Positions 13,534 to 20,296 of a stretch of 20,818 bases of DNA are shown here, piece by piece. Origin of the DNA: an uncultured Blautia sp. (GTDB lineage: Bacteria > Bacillota > Clostridia > Lachnospirales > Lachnospiraceae); the NCBI GenBank assembly GCA_938028845.1, contig CALIZJ010000306.1, positions 1 to 20,818 of the forward strand. Direction: 5' to 3'. Each line of letters opens with the position of its first letter. Position 1 is the stretch's first letter. The notes below the pieces were generated by a model that worked only from the letters and a program-made list of their open reading frames with translations, was not told the origin of the DNA and did not search any database. The translations under genes and the position numbers were made by a program.

Positions 13534-15399
13534 TTATCTGGATACACAGTTTATCATTGCAGTTCCCTTTGTCACATCTCCTTTACAAGCCATCTGGATC
13601 TCCAGGTAATCTTCGGTATTTGTAATCACCACCGGCGTTGTAATATCCAGTCCTGCTGCCTTAATTCCTTCCAGATCCGCTTTAACCAAAAGGTCTCCAG
13701 CCTTTACTTTCTGCCCTTCCTTAACCTGGACAGAAAAACATTTCCCATTAAGAGATACTGTGTCCATCCCGATATGGATCAAAATTTCAGCCCCGTTCTC
13801 GGACATAAGGCCTACTGCATGTCCTGTAGGATACATTACAGTGACTTCTCCGTCACATGGAGCACATATATTGCCATCCTCGGGAATGATCGCTGCACCC
13901 TTTCCTAAAACTTCACCAGCAAAAGCCTCATCCTTAACCTCTGCTAAAGGAACTGCTTTCCCGTTTGCAGGAGCTAAAATTGTCTCATCTTTATGAGCGG
14001 TGCCTTCCTCTTTTGCAGATTCCTGTACTGCCGGCTTTGGAAGCATATCATCGCTGTAACCAAAGAAGTAAGTCACAATAGCCGCTCCGAAATATGCAAT
14101 GGCGCAGGCGATCAAAAATCCCACAAAGCCAACGCCTATATAGCCCGGAAGCGTCAGAAGGCTGGTACCTAAAAGAGTAGGGGCGCCTGTTCCTGCTGCC
14201 GCTACGATAGCACCTGCAATTCCAGAAAAGACTGCGCCGATAAAGAACGGCTTTTTAAACCGAAGAGTCACGCCGTAAATAGCCGGTTCTGTAATACCCG
14301 CAAGAACTGCGGAAAGTGCTGCCGGACCAGCCAGCTCTTTTATCTCTTTATTTTTGGTCTTTAAAAATACGCCTAAAGTCGCGCCGGCCTGGGCCATATT
14401 ATTGGGCCCGGTAATAACAAATAATGTGTCTCTTCCATACTCGGCTATGTTATTCATAACAATCGGAACGAATCCCCAGTGTACGCCGAACATAACAGCC
14501 GCCGGCCAGATCAGGCCCAGGATTCCTCCTGCGATCACCGGATTTAAGGATACCAGTCCTGTATAGCCGGATGCCAGAAGCTTTCCTGCAGTGTCTGCCA
14601 CTGGTCCAATGATCAGATAAGTAGCCGGTACCATGATCAAAAGGCTTAACAGCGGAGTTAAGAAAGTTTTGCAGACTGTAGGAACAATCTTCTTTAAGCC
14701 CTTTTCCAGCTTTGACAAAGCATACACGGAAATAATGATAGGGATAACAGAAGAGGTATAGCTTACCAGAACTACCGGAATCCCTAGAAAAGTCAGCGCC
14801 TCTCCTGCAGAATAGGCTGCCGTAAGGTCCGGATATAAAAGCGCCGCAGCAATTCCTACAGATACAAACTGATTGGCATTAAATTTCTTAGCCGCCGTAA
14901 AGGCAAGAAATACCGGAATAAAAGTAAATACGCCGTCCGCCGCCGCATAAAGGATACGGTACGTGCCCATATCCGTAGTCAGCCAGCCAAAAGTAGTACA
15001 CAGGATCAAAAGGGCTTTTAACATACCGGCCCCGCTCATCGCTCCCAGCACTGGTGCAAAAATACCGGAAATTGTTTCCATAAAAGTATTCAGAGGGTTC
15101 TTTTTCCCTGTACTTTCTGCTGTTTCCGCCTGTGTCTCTGCCTTTAAATCCGTATTCTTTAAAATAGCTTCGTACACATCAGAAACATGATTTCCGATCA
15201 CTACCTGAATCTGGCCGCCGCTGTCCAAAACCGTGATCACACCGGACAGTTGACTTAAATTCTGTTTATCCACTCTGGAATTATCCTTCACCTTAAACCG
15301 AAGGCGAGTGGCACAGTGAAAAAACGACGCTACATTCTCGCTTCCGCCTACATATTTCACAATGTCTTTTGACAACTGTGAATAATCCTTCTTTGCCAT
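13534..15399 (-). CDS. Beta-glucoside-type PTS transporter, fused subunits IIBCA
   Basis: A 621-residue phosphotransferase-system permease that imports and phosphorylates a sugar or glycoside. The IIB domain comes first, with phospho-site C29 in FHCATRLRF. The IIC membrane domain spans about residues 105-455, with about ten hydrophobic segments and GITEPAIYGVTLR, the family substrate motif. The IIA domain of glucose type is C-terminal, with the phospho-histidine in EILIHIGMDT (about H542). The B-C-A order and sequence fit the BglP/TreP group, whose members carry beta-glucosides, sucrose or trehalose; the actual substrate cannot be read off. The ATG follows GGAGGG by 6 nt. The downstream partner is a DUF4038 hydrolase, where a 6-phospho-beta-glucosidase would be usual. 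The upstream neighbour is a LacI regulator, and a promoter with operator-like palindromes precedes the gene. Confidence 0.95.
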   Translation of the reverse strand: MAKKDYSQLSKDIVKYVGGSENVASFFHCATRLRFKVKDNSRVDKQNLSQLSGVITVLDSGGQIQVVIGNHVSDVYEAILKNTDLKAETQAETAESTGKKNPLNTFMETISGIFAPVLGAMSGAGMLKALLILCTTFGWLTTDMGTYRILYAAADGVFTFIPVFLAFTAAKKFNANQFVSVGIAAALLYPDLTAAYSAGEALTFLGIPVVLVSYTSSVIPIIISVYALSKLEKGLKKIVPTVCKTFLTPLLSLLIMVPATYLIIGPVADTAGKLLASGYTGLVSLNPVIAGGILGLIWPAAVMFGVHWGFVPIVMNNIAEYGRDTLFVITGPNNMAQAGATLGVFLKTKNKEIKELAGPAALSAVLAGITEPAIYGVTLRFKKPFFIGAVFSGIAGAIVAAAGTGAPTLLGTSLLTLPGYIGVGFVGFLIACAIAYFGAAIVTYFFGYSDDMLPKPAVQESAKEEGTAHKDETILAPANGKAVPLAEVKDEAFAGEVLGKGAAIIPEDGNICAPCDGEVTVMYPTGHAVGLMSENGAEILIHIGMDTVSLNGKCFSVQVKEGQKVKAGDLLVKADLEGIKAAGLDITTPVVITNTEDYLEIQMACKGDVTKGTAMINCVSR

Positions 15400-15440
15400 G
15401 ATTTTCCCTCCAATATGGTAGATTCTTTCTTTTCCCTTAA

Positions 15441-15450
15441 AAGCGCGCTT
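15441..15450. promoter_or_regulatory. Operator-like palindrome in the PTS leader
   Basis: The perfect 10-bp palindrome AAGCGCGCTT sits 42 nt before the PTS start codon, downstream of the predicted promoter, flanked by a TAAAAG/CTTTTA pair. LacI-family operators and cre sites have a central CG and AT-rich flanks, so this could be a roadblock site for the adjacent LacI protein or for CcpA. It is not a full match to the cre consensus. Confidence 0.35.
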
Positions 15451-15566
15451 CTTTTATGTGACCACCTTACCATGATTTTTTTATCCCCTCAATCCCCTTC
15501 CCATTTTTCTAACTTTCCGAGATTTTTTGTGCAGATTAGGGAAAATAGAAAGGAAAATTTTGTGCA

Positions 15567-15606
15567 ATTATACAGTCCATTTAAATTTTCTTTAAATAAA
15601 CGTTTA
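15567..15606 (-). promoter_or_regulatory. PTS promoter with LacI-type operator
   Basis: TATAAT at 15567-15572 has an AT-rich -35 region (TTTAAA at 18 bp, or TTAAAG at 17 bp). Directly upstream, and overlapping the -35 region, is the palindrome TAAACGTTTA (15597-15606), with the central CG step that LacI/GalR proteins recognise. Repressor bound there would compete with RNA polymerase. The site lies just beyond the stop codon of the LacI gene, which probably encodes the protein that binds it. Confidence 0.6.
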
Positions 15607-15614
15607 AATTCCCT

Positions 15615-16652
15615 TTAGTAGATATACCGGCTTTTGTCAAATACACTGTCCCCTTTTAAAAGCCTGGCCTTATAATACACCCGCATGATTTCCTCGTTTT
15701 CATCTTCCATATGCCGGAGAAGATGCCGAACCGCCGCCAGATGACGCTTGGAATGAGTTCCTTTGATCAAAGTAAGCTGGATTCCAAGAAGACTGACCGG
15801 AGGAAGGGCGTCAAAACCCAGCAGCGAAATATCCCTTGGGATACGTATTCTGCGTTCCAGCAGCGCTTTACTCACTCCCAGAGAGATCACAGAACTTTCC
15901 AGGATAAACGCCGTAGTCCCTTTGATCCCCTCATCCAGGTACCGTCGCATGGAAGCATACACCTCATCCACACTGCTGCCTAAGTGCCGTATGCGATTCG
16001 TTGCATCCCCACACTGCCGCTTTGCCATCTCCAGCACAAAGGCCTCCCGTCTCTCTATAAAATTAAAAATATCAATGTTTTCTGCCAGATAGACAATGTG
16101 GCTGTGCCCCTTGTCCACCAGATAATCCACTCCCCTTCGGATTCCTTCCCGATTGTCGATGAGAAAACTGTCGATCCCCTCCTCGTAAAACAAATTGTCT
16201 CCGGTAACGATAGGAACTTTCAGCTCCAAAAAAGGGTAGATGTCCGCCTTTGTCATCTCTGCCGCCATAATATAGATTCCCTTTGCCTCAAGCCGTCTGC
16301 ATTCCCTGATCAAAGAATGTATTTCCTGGACTCTTTCCTGAAAGGTGAGATAGACAAACCGATATCCGGCGTGATTTACAGTTTTTTCAATCTCTTCCAT
16401 TACAGGATAACGTTTCTCTCCACGGTTCATGATAATGCCGTTCTTAATATAATTGATCATGACTACTGTCCCCTGCCTGTCTTTTGGGGACTGTACTGCA
16501 AAACGCCTTTCCTCCTCCTCTTTTTCACGGATATAAGAAAGTACCTTTTCTCTGGTGGCGGGACTCACTCCTGCCCTGTCGTTTAAAGCAAGGGATACCG
16601 TAGCCGGGGAAATATTTAAAGCCTTAGCAATATCCTTTGATTTTATCCGCAT
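15615..16652 (-). CDS. LacI/GalR-family transcriptional regulator
   Basis: A 345-residue sugar-responsive DNA-binding protein. The N-terminal helix-turn-helix is KDIAKALNISPATVSLALND (6-25), followed by the hinge region and a periplasmic-binding-protein-like effector domain. This second domain is seen in VPIVTGDNLFYEEGIDSFLID, the DNREGIRRGVDYLVDKGHS block and the late ISLLGFDALPP segment. Length is typical. The ATG lies 5 nt after AGAGGTG. Its own promoter is upstream, and the PTS/hydrolase pair follows on the same strand after a 215-nt gap that holds their promoter. It most likely represses that operon until the imported sugar or a phosphorylated derivative is bound. No terminator follows the gene, so read-through into the PTS gene is possible. 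Confidence 0.95.
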   Translation of the reverse strand: MRIKSKDIAKALNISPATVSLALNDRAGVSPATREKVLSYIREKEEEERRFAVQSPKDRQGTVVMINYIKNGIIMNRGEKRYPVMEEIEKTVNHAGYRFVYLTFQERVQEIHSLIRECRRLEAKGIYIMAAEMTKADIYPFLELKVPIVTGDNLFYEEGIDSFLIDNREGIRRGVDYLVDKGHSHIVYLAENIDIFNFIERREAFVLEMAKRQCGDATNRIRHLGSSVDEVYASMRRYLDEGIKGTTAFILESSVISLGVSKALLERRIRIPRDISLLGFDALPPVSLLGIQLTLIKGTHSKRHLAAVRHLLRHMEDENEEIMRVYYKARLLKGDSVFDKSRYIY

Positions 16653-16692
16653 AGATTCACCTCTTTTCGCCCATTGTCTTTATCTTGGGCCT

Positions 16693-16721
16693 ATTATAAT
16701 CCTTCCCCAACTGATTCACAA
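16693..16721 (-). promoter_or_regulatory. Promoter of the LacI-family gene
   Basis: TTGTGA at 16716-16721 and TATAAT at 16693-16698 are separated by 17 bp on the minus strand. The transcript would start about 35 nt before the ATG. No TAAACGTTTA-like palindrome is present here, so autoregulation through that site is not evident. Confidence 0.75.
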
Positions 16722-16784
16722 GATATTCTCTTTCCCCCTTGCCTGCCCATCCCACATCTTTTAAAACCCAAAATTTCCCATAAC

Positions 16785-16819
16785 AAAACCGGAGTCCTTC
16801 TTTTATAAACTCCGGTTTT
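16785..16819 (-). terminator. Intrinsic terminator of the metal ATPase gene
   Basis: Perfect 11-bp stem (AAAACCGGAGT / ACTCCGGTTTT) with a 13-nt loop, beginning 10 nt after the ATPase stop codon on the minus strand. It is followed there by TTTTGTTATGGG, a short T run. It isolates the metal unit from the LacI promoter. Confidence 0.85.
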
Positions 16820-16829
16820 ATTTGAAATA

Positions 16830-18710
16830 TTATATTCTTCTACTTTTCCATTTCAGCAGCAGCGCTGAATTTACGATTACTGCCATAGAGCCTGCATTAT
16901 GTACCAAAGCGCCCGCTACAGGATTTAAAATTCCGGTAATGGCTAATACAATGGATAAAAAATTTAAACCCATGGAAAAACTTAAATTAAATTTTATTGT
17001 GGTCATCATCCTTCTGGACAAAGCGATTAAATGCGGCAGCTCTTTCACCTCGTCATCCACCAGGGCAATATCCGCTGCATCCACTGCAATATCGCTCCCG
17101 ACTCCGCCCATGGCAATCCCTATATTGGCCTTTTTTAATGCCGGTGCATCATTAACCCCATCTCCGATCATGCAGACTTTGCAGCTGCCTTCCTGATATT
17201 TCTCTATCCACTTAAGCTTGTCTTCCGGAAGGCAATTGGCGTGGATTTCCTGAATTTTAAGCTTGGCCGCTATAGTATCTGCAGCACTTTGATGATCCCC
17301 GGTAAGAAGAACCGGCTGTACCTTCAGTTGGGAAAGTTTTCGGATCATTTCTCCGCTTTCTTCTCTTAAAGTATCCGACAATACAACATATCCAGCGAAA
17401 ATTCCTTCCACAGATATATAAATCACCGTACACCCTTCCCGCAAACTTTTTTCTGCCTGTATCATATATTCCCTTGAAACATCAATCCCCCGTTCCAAAA
17501 GCATTTCCCTGTTTCCGGCAAGAATCTCTTTTTTATTTACTTTACAGGAAACACCCCTTCCCGGAATCATTTTAAATTCCTCTGCTCTATAGATTTCATC
17601 GCCTATTTCTTTTTTATAACACCGGACAACAGCTTTTCCCAGAGGATGTTCGGAATGCAGTTCTGCCGCTGCACAAAATCTATATATGTCTTTTTGTGAA
17701 TACCCAGGACTCAGACTTTCTACAGATACTACTTCTGGTGTTCCATACGTAAGGGTGCCTGTCTTATCAAACACAACCTTAGAAACTGCCGCAAGCCGTT
17801 CCAGGGAGTCTCCTTCCTTCACTAAAAATCCATGCTTTGTAGCATTTCCAATGGCCGCCATAATTGCCGTTGGTGTGGCAAGCACCAGAGCACAGGGACA
17901 AAATACAACCAAGATCGTTACTGCCCGGATGATCTCCCCAGACAAAAGCCAAGTAAATGCAGCCGCTGTCAATGCAATTACCACGATCCACGTAGCCCAT
18001 CTATCCGCAAGACCAACAATTTTCGCTTTTCCTGCGTCAGCCGACTGGACCAGACGGATCATCCTTTGAATTGAACTGTCTTCCCCTACTTTAACCGCCT
18101 GCATCTCAAAGCTTCCAAACTGGTTTACCACACCGCTTAAAACCTCATCCCCAACAGACTTATCTACAGGAAGGGATTCCCCAGTCATAACCGCCTGGTT
18201 TACAGAAGTCTGTCCTGAAAGAATGATTCCATCCACAGGCACAGTCTCTCCCGGCAAAACACGCAGGATTTCTCCTGCCCGTACATTTTGGACAGGAACG
18301 ATTTCTTCTTTTCCATTTTTTATCACTCTTGCTGTCTGAGGTGTCAAATGTACAAGTTTTTCAATTCCCTCCCTTGCTTTCGCTACAGTAAGATCCTCTA
18401 AAAGGCCTCCCAACTGCATAATAAATGCAACTTCTCCGGCAGCAAACTCTTCTCCTATCAATACTGAAGCGATCAGCGCAAGAGATACCAGCACATCCGC
18501 CTTGATATCAAAGGCAGTGATCAAACCTATGACCGCCTCTAAGATAATCGGAATCCCGCACAAAATGATCGAGATCCAGGCAATGGGAAAAGGAAAAGGA
18601 TCAAATCCTAAAATACTGGCAAGCAGTGCAATTCCTGATATTACAAGGAGTACGCTCTCTCTTTTTGTACCGCCCCATTCCAGAATCTCCTCCAGTTTTT
18701 CTGTTAACAT
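16830..18710 (-). CDS. P1B-type heavy-metal translocating ATPase
   Basis: A 626-residue membrane pump that uses ATP to expel a soft or transition metal ion. Visible in order: transmembrane helices at about residues 18-95, the actuator motif MTGESLP (T176-P181), the metal-site CPC in TM6 (271-273), the phosphorylated aspartate in FDKTGTLTYG (D315), the HP motif in HSEHPLGKAV, and the hinge GDGVNDAPALKKA. There is no N-terminal metal-binding domain or C-x2-C motif. In the last two helices the sequences are FNLSFSMGLN and HNAGSMAVIVNS. These lack the YN and MxxSS residues of Cu(I) pumps and have Asn where Zn/Cd pumps carry an essential Asp, so the metal is not settled. It has a GGGAGG site 7 nt before the ATG. 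It is controlled by a promoter with two CsoR boxes. Confidence 0.93.
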   Translation of the reverse strand: MLTEKLEEILEWGGTKRESVLLVISGIALLASILGFDPFPFPIAWISIILCGIPIILEAVIGLITAFDIKADVLVSLALIASVLIGEEFAAGEVAFIMQLGGLLEDLTVAKAREGIEKLVHLTPQTARVIKNGKEEIVPVQNVRAGEILRVLPGETVPVDGIILSGQTSVNQAVMTGESLPVDKSVGDEVLSGVVNQFGSFEMQAVKVGEDSSIQRMIRLVQSADAGKAKIVGLADRWATWIVVIALTAAAFTWLLSGEIIRAVTILVVFCPCALVLATPTAIMAAIGNATKHGFLVKEGDSLERLAAVSKVVFDKTGTLTYGTPEVVSVESLSPGYSQKDIYRFCAAAELHSEHPLGKAVVRCYKKEIGDEIYRAEEFKMIPGRGVSCKVNKKEILAGNREMLLERGIDVSREYMIQAEKSLREGCTVIYISVEGIFAGYVVLSDTLREESGEMIRKLSQLKVQPVLLTGDHQSAADTIAAKLKIQEIHANCLPEDKLKWIEKYQEGSCKVCMIGDGVNDAPALKKANIGIAMGGVGSDIAVDAADIALVDDEVKELPHLIALSRRMMTTIKFNLSFSMGLNFLSIVLAITGILNPVAGALVHNAGSMAVIVNSALLLKWKSRRI

Positions 18711-18726
18711 TTTCTCTCCTCCCTTC

Positions 18727-18778
18727 TATACCCATAGGGGTATATGTTTATTATACCTATAGGGGTATATGTTGTCAA
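18727..18778 (-). promoter_or_regulatory. Consensus promoter with two embedded CsoR-type operators
   Basis: On the minus strand TTGACA (18773-18778) and TATAAT (18750-18755) are exactly 17 bp apart. Two near-identical 18-bp inverted repeats of the CsoR type, TATACCTATAGGGGTATA (18752-18769) and TATACCCATAGGGGTATA (18727-18744), lie 25 bp apart centre to centre. The first fills the spacer and touches the -10; the second covers the predicted transcription start. A CsoR tetramer on either site would block RNA polymerase, and metal binding would release it. The boxes differ at one base only and point the same way. Confidence 0.9.
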
Positions 18779-18809
18779 TTAGAAAGAAAATTTTTCCCAC
18801 AATAAATAA

Positions 18810-18851
18810 AAAGGGATATAAGATACTTTTCTCCAGTATCTACATCCCTTT
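18810..18851 (-). terminator. Terminator of the csoR transcript
   Basis: A stem of AAAGGGAT/ATCCCTTT plus AGATAC/GTATCT, interrupted by a small internal loop, lies 11 nt after the csoR stop. On the minus strand it is followed by TTTTTATTT. It separates csoR from the ATPase promoter. Confidence 0.8.
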
Positions 18852-18861
18852 CTAAAATTTT

Positions 18862-19137
18862 TTACTTCATATTTGCAAAACGTTCCACTGCCTTTGTAAA
18901 ACTTTCTATGGTTTTGTCCGGATCTCCATGTTCTATTCCATCTCTGACACAATGCTTGATATGTCCTTCCAAAACCACCTGTCCCGCTTTATGAAGAGCT
19001 GATTTAGCTGCATTGATCTGAGACAAAATATCTTCGCAGGGAACATCCTCATCAATCATCCGGTCAATAGCCTGTACCTGACCAATAATCTTTTTTAATC
19101 TCCGGTGCAGATTATCTGCATCCATACACTGCCTCAT
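18862..19137 (-). CDS. csoR: CsoR-type metal-sensing repressor
   Basis: A 91-residue all-helical repressor of the CsoR/RcnR family. The Cu(I)-type ligand set is complete: C34 in DVPCEDILSQ, and H59 and C63 in EGHIKHC. It lacks the N-terminal histidine typical of Ni/Co-sensing RcnR. The first helix carries the DNA-binding basic stretch HRRLKKIIGQVQAIDRM. Start: the ATG at 19137 has GAGG 7 nt upstream; an ATG eight codons earlier lacks one. Two CsoR-type boxes lie in the promoter of the downstream ATPase gene, so the protein very likely represses that pump. It follows the DUF308 gene by 56 nt with only a weak promoter-like match between, so it may be transcribed from that gene. Confidence 0.9.
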   Translation of the reverse strand: MRQCMDADNLHRRLKKIIGQVQAIDRMIDEDVPCEDILSQINAAKSALHKAGQVVLEGHIKHCVRDGIEHGDPDKTIESFTKAVERFANMK

Positions 19138-19193
19138 TTTACCACCTCTATATCCTTTCACTCCTGCCTTTTATACTTCACTTCCTTAATATA

Positions 19194-19964
19194 TTAATCA
19201 TCTTTCCACTCTTCCAAAACCTCTCCATTCCAGGTGGCTTTCGTTTCCTGGAGTCCTGCTGTCTGAACCGTCTGAGGATTTTCTTCCTTCTTCTTTGTCT
19301 CATCGGTTTCTTCCGGCTGAGTTTCCCCATTGAGCTCTTCCCCCTGCTGCCCGTCAGCCTGGGTTTCCTCACCATCCACCTGGGTCTGCTGCACCATAAC
19401 GCTTTCTTCCGGCTCTAAAGATGTCTCTGCCTTGGGTTCCCGTTTCAGGGGTATAAGAAATACAATGTCCAAAATTCCATTACATAAAAGGATCCATCCT
19501 GCAAAGATCACCGTTGTTTTTACTGCGGAAAAAGGATTTAACACAAGAACAATCCCCAGCACTACAAATATAAGGCTGATCAATGTAAATGGCTGCCATT
19601 CTGAGCGGTTTCTGCCTTTTAACTGTACGCAGCCCTGTAATGTCCAGATACTGTCGATCAGGACAAAAGCCCCCAAAAGAACTGGAAGAAGCTTCACAAC
19701 AATCTGTGGATTAAAAAACAGAAAACCTCCTAAAACCAAAAGCAGCACTCCTGAAAACATATCCAGCAAAGTAGCGTTTGCCTTTCCCTTCACGTAAATT
19801 ACAATGTGATGCAATCCTGCCGCGATCAGAACGATTCCGAACACAACCTTACATATAACATCAACCATTCTTACGGGCATGAGTACAAGACAGAGACCCA
19901 ACACAATATAAAACACAGAGGATGCCATCTGCCCTTTCAAAAGTTTCATTAGCCGTTCGTTCAT
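19194..19964 (-). CDS. DUF308 (HdeD-like) membrane protein with acidic tail
   Basis: A 256-residue protein in two parts. Residues 1-172 hold six hydrophobic helices in the DUF308/HdeD pattern (for example SSVFYIVLGLCLVLMPVRMV and FTLISLIFVVLGIVLVLNPF). This family includes the acid-resistance protein HdeD of E. coli, but the role in Firmicutes is unknown. Residues from about 175 form a cytoplasmic tail very rich in Glu, Gln and Thr (EETQADGQQGEELNGETQPE), likely disordered and strongly acidic. The ATG lies 9 nt after AAGGAG. It is upstream of csoR on the same strand and may be cotranscribed; a link to metal stress is only positional. It diverges from the vWA gene. Confidence 0.85.
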   Translation of the reverse strand: MNERLMKLLKGQMASSVFYIVLGLCLVLMPVRMVDVICKVVFGIVLIAAGLHHIVIYVKGKANATLLDMFSGVLLLVLGGFLFFNPQIVVKLLPVLLGAFVLIDSIWTLQGCVQLKGRNRSEWQPFTLISLIFVVLGIVLVLNPFSAVKTTVIFAGWILLCNGILDIVFLIPLKREPKAETSLEPEESVMVQQTQVDGEETQADGQQGEELNGETQPEETDETKKKEENPQTVQTAGLQETKATWNGEVLEEWKDD

Positions 19965-20098
19965 CCTGCTCTCTCCTTCCTGTCTATGACCATTTTTCTA
20001 ACTAGTGTACGGACATATTCGTATCCAAACTGACAAACACTGCCTATTTTGCCGTCTGCCGCATTGCCGCCGGTCTACGATGCCGCCGTATACCAGTT

Positions 20099-20127
20099 AG
20101 TATAACGCTATTTTTTCTTTCCGTCCA
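20099..20127 (-). promoter_or_regulatory. Possible promoter of the DUF308 gene
   Basis: TATACT at 20099-20104 with TGGACG at 20122-20127 (17 bp) on the minus strand. This would give a leader of about 125 nt that includes a GC-rich patch with repeated CGGCGGCA motifs (20052-20092). The -35 matches consensus at four of six bases. Confidence 0.4.
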
Positions 20128-20128
20128 T

Positions 20129-20296
20129 AAAAAAAGGCGTTTTAGGTAATTTTATCCAACTTTGACACCTACGTTTTTTTACCTGGACAACAGTAAGAAG
20201 CATCTCATTCTGTATCCATATCCGTCCCGTTACATATTCTGTAAATGAGGAAGGTAATTCTTCCTTTTAGATAGATATGAAATCGGAGGCAAAAAT
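20129..20296. other. Non-coding part of the divergent intergenic region, with two hairpins
   Basis: The 332-nt gap between the DUF308 and vWA genes encodes no convincing protein. It holds the DUF308 promoter candidate and two foldable elements. The first, at 20129-20180, is bulged: A7/T7, CG/CG and TAGGT/ACCTA pairs, with T runs at the ends. The second is a small hairpin AGGAAG-GTAATT-CTTCCT at 20248-20265 followed by TTTTAG, 18 nt before the vWA ribosome binding site. A lone TTGACA at 20162 has no good -10 at 17-18 bp, so the vWA promoter is not identified. Confidence 0.4.

Noticed and set aside
18727..18769. Short direct repeats as a possible CRISPR or mobile-element end
   Set aside because: Only two copies, 25 bp apart and without spacers; the inverted-repeat symmetry and promoter position identify them as CsoR operators.
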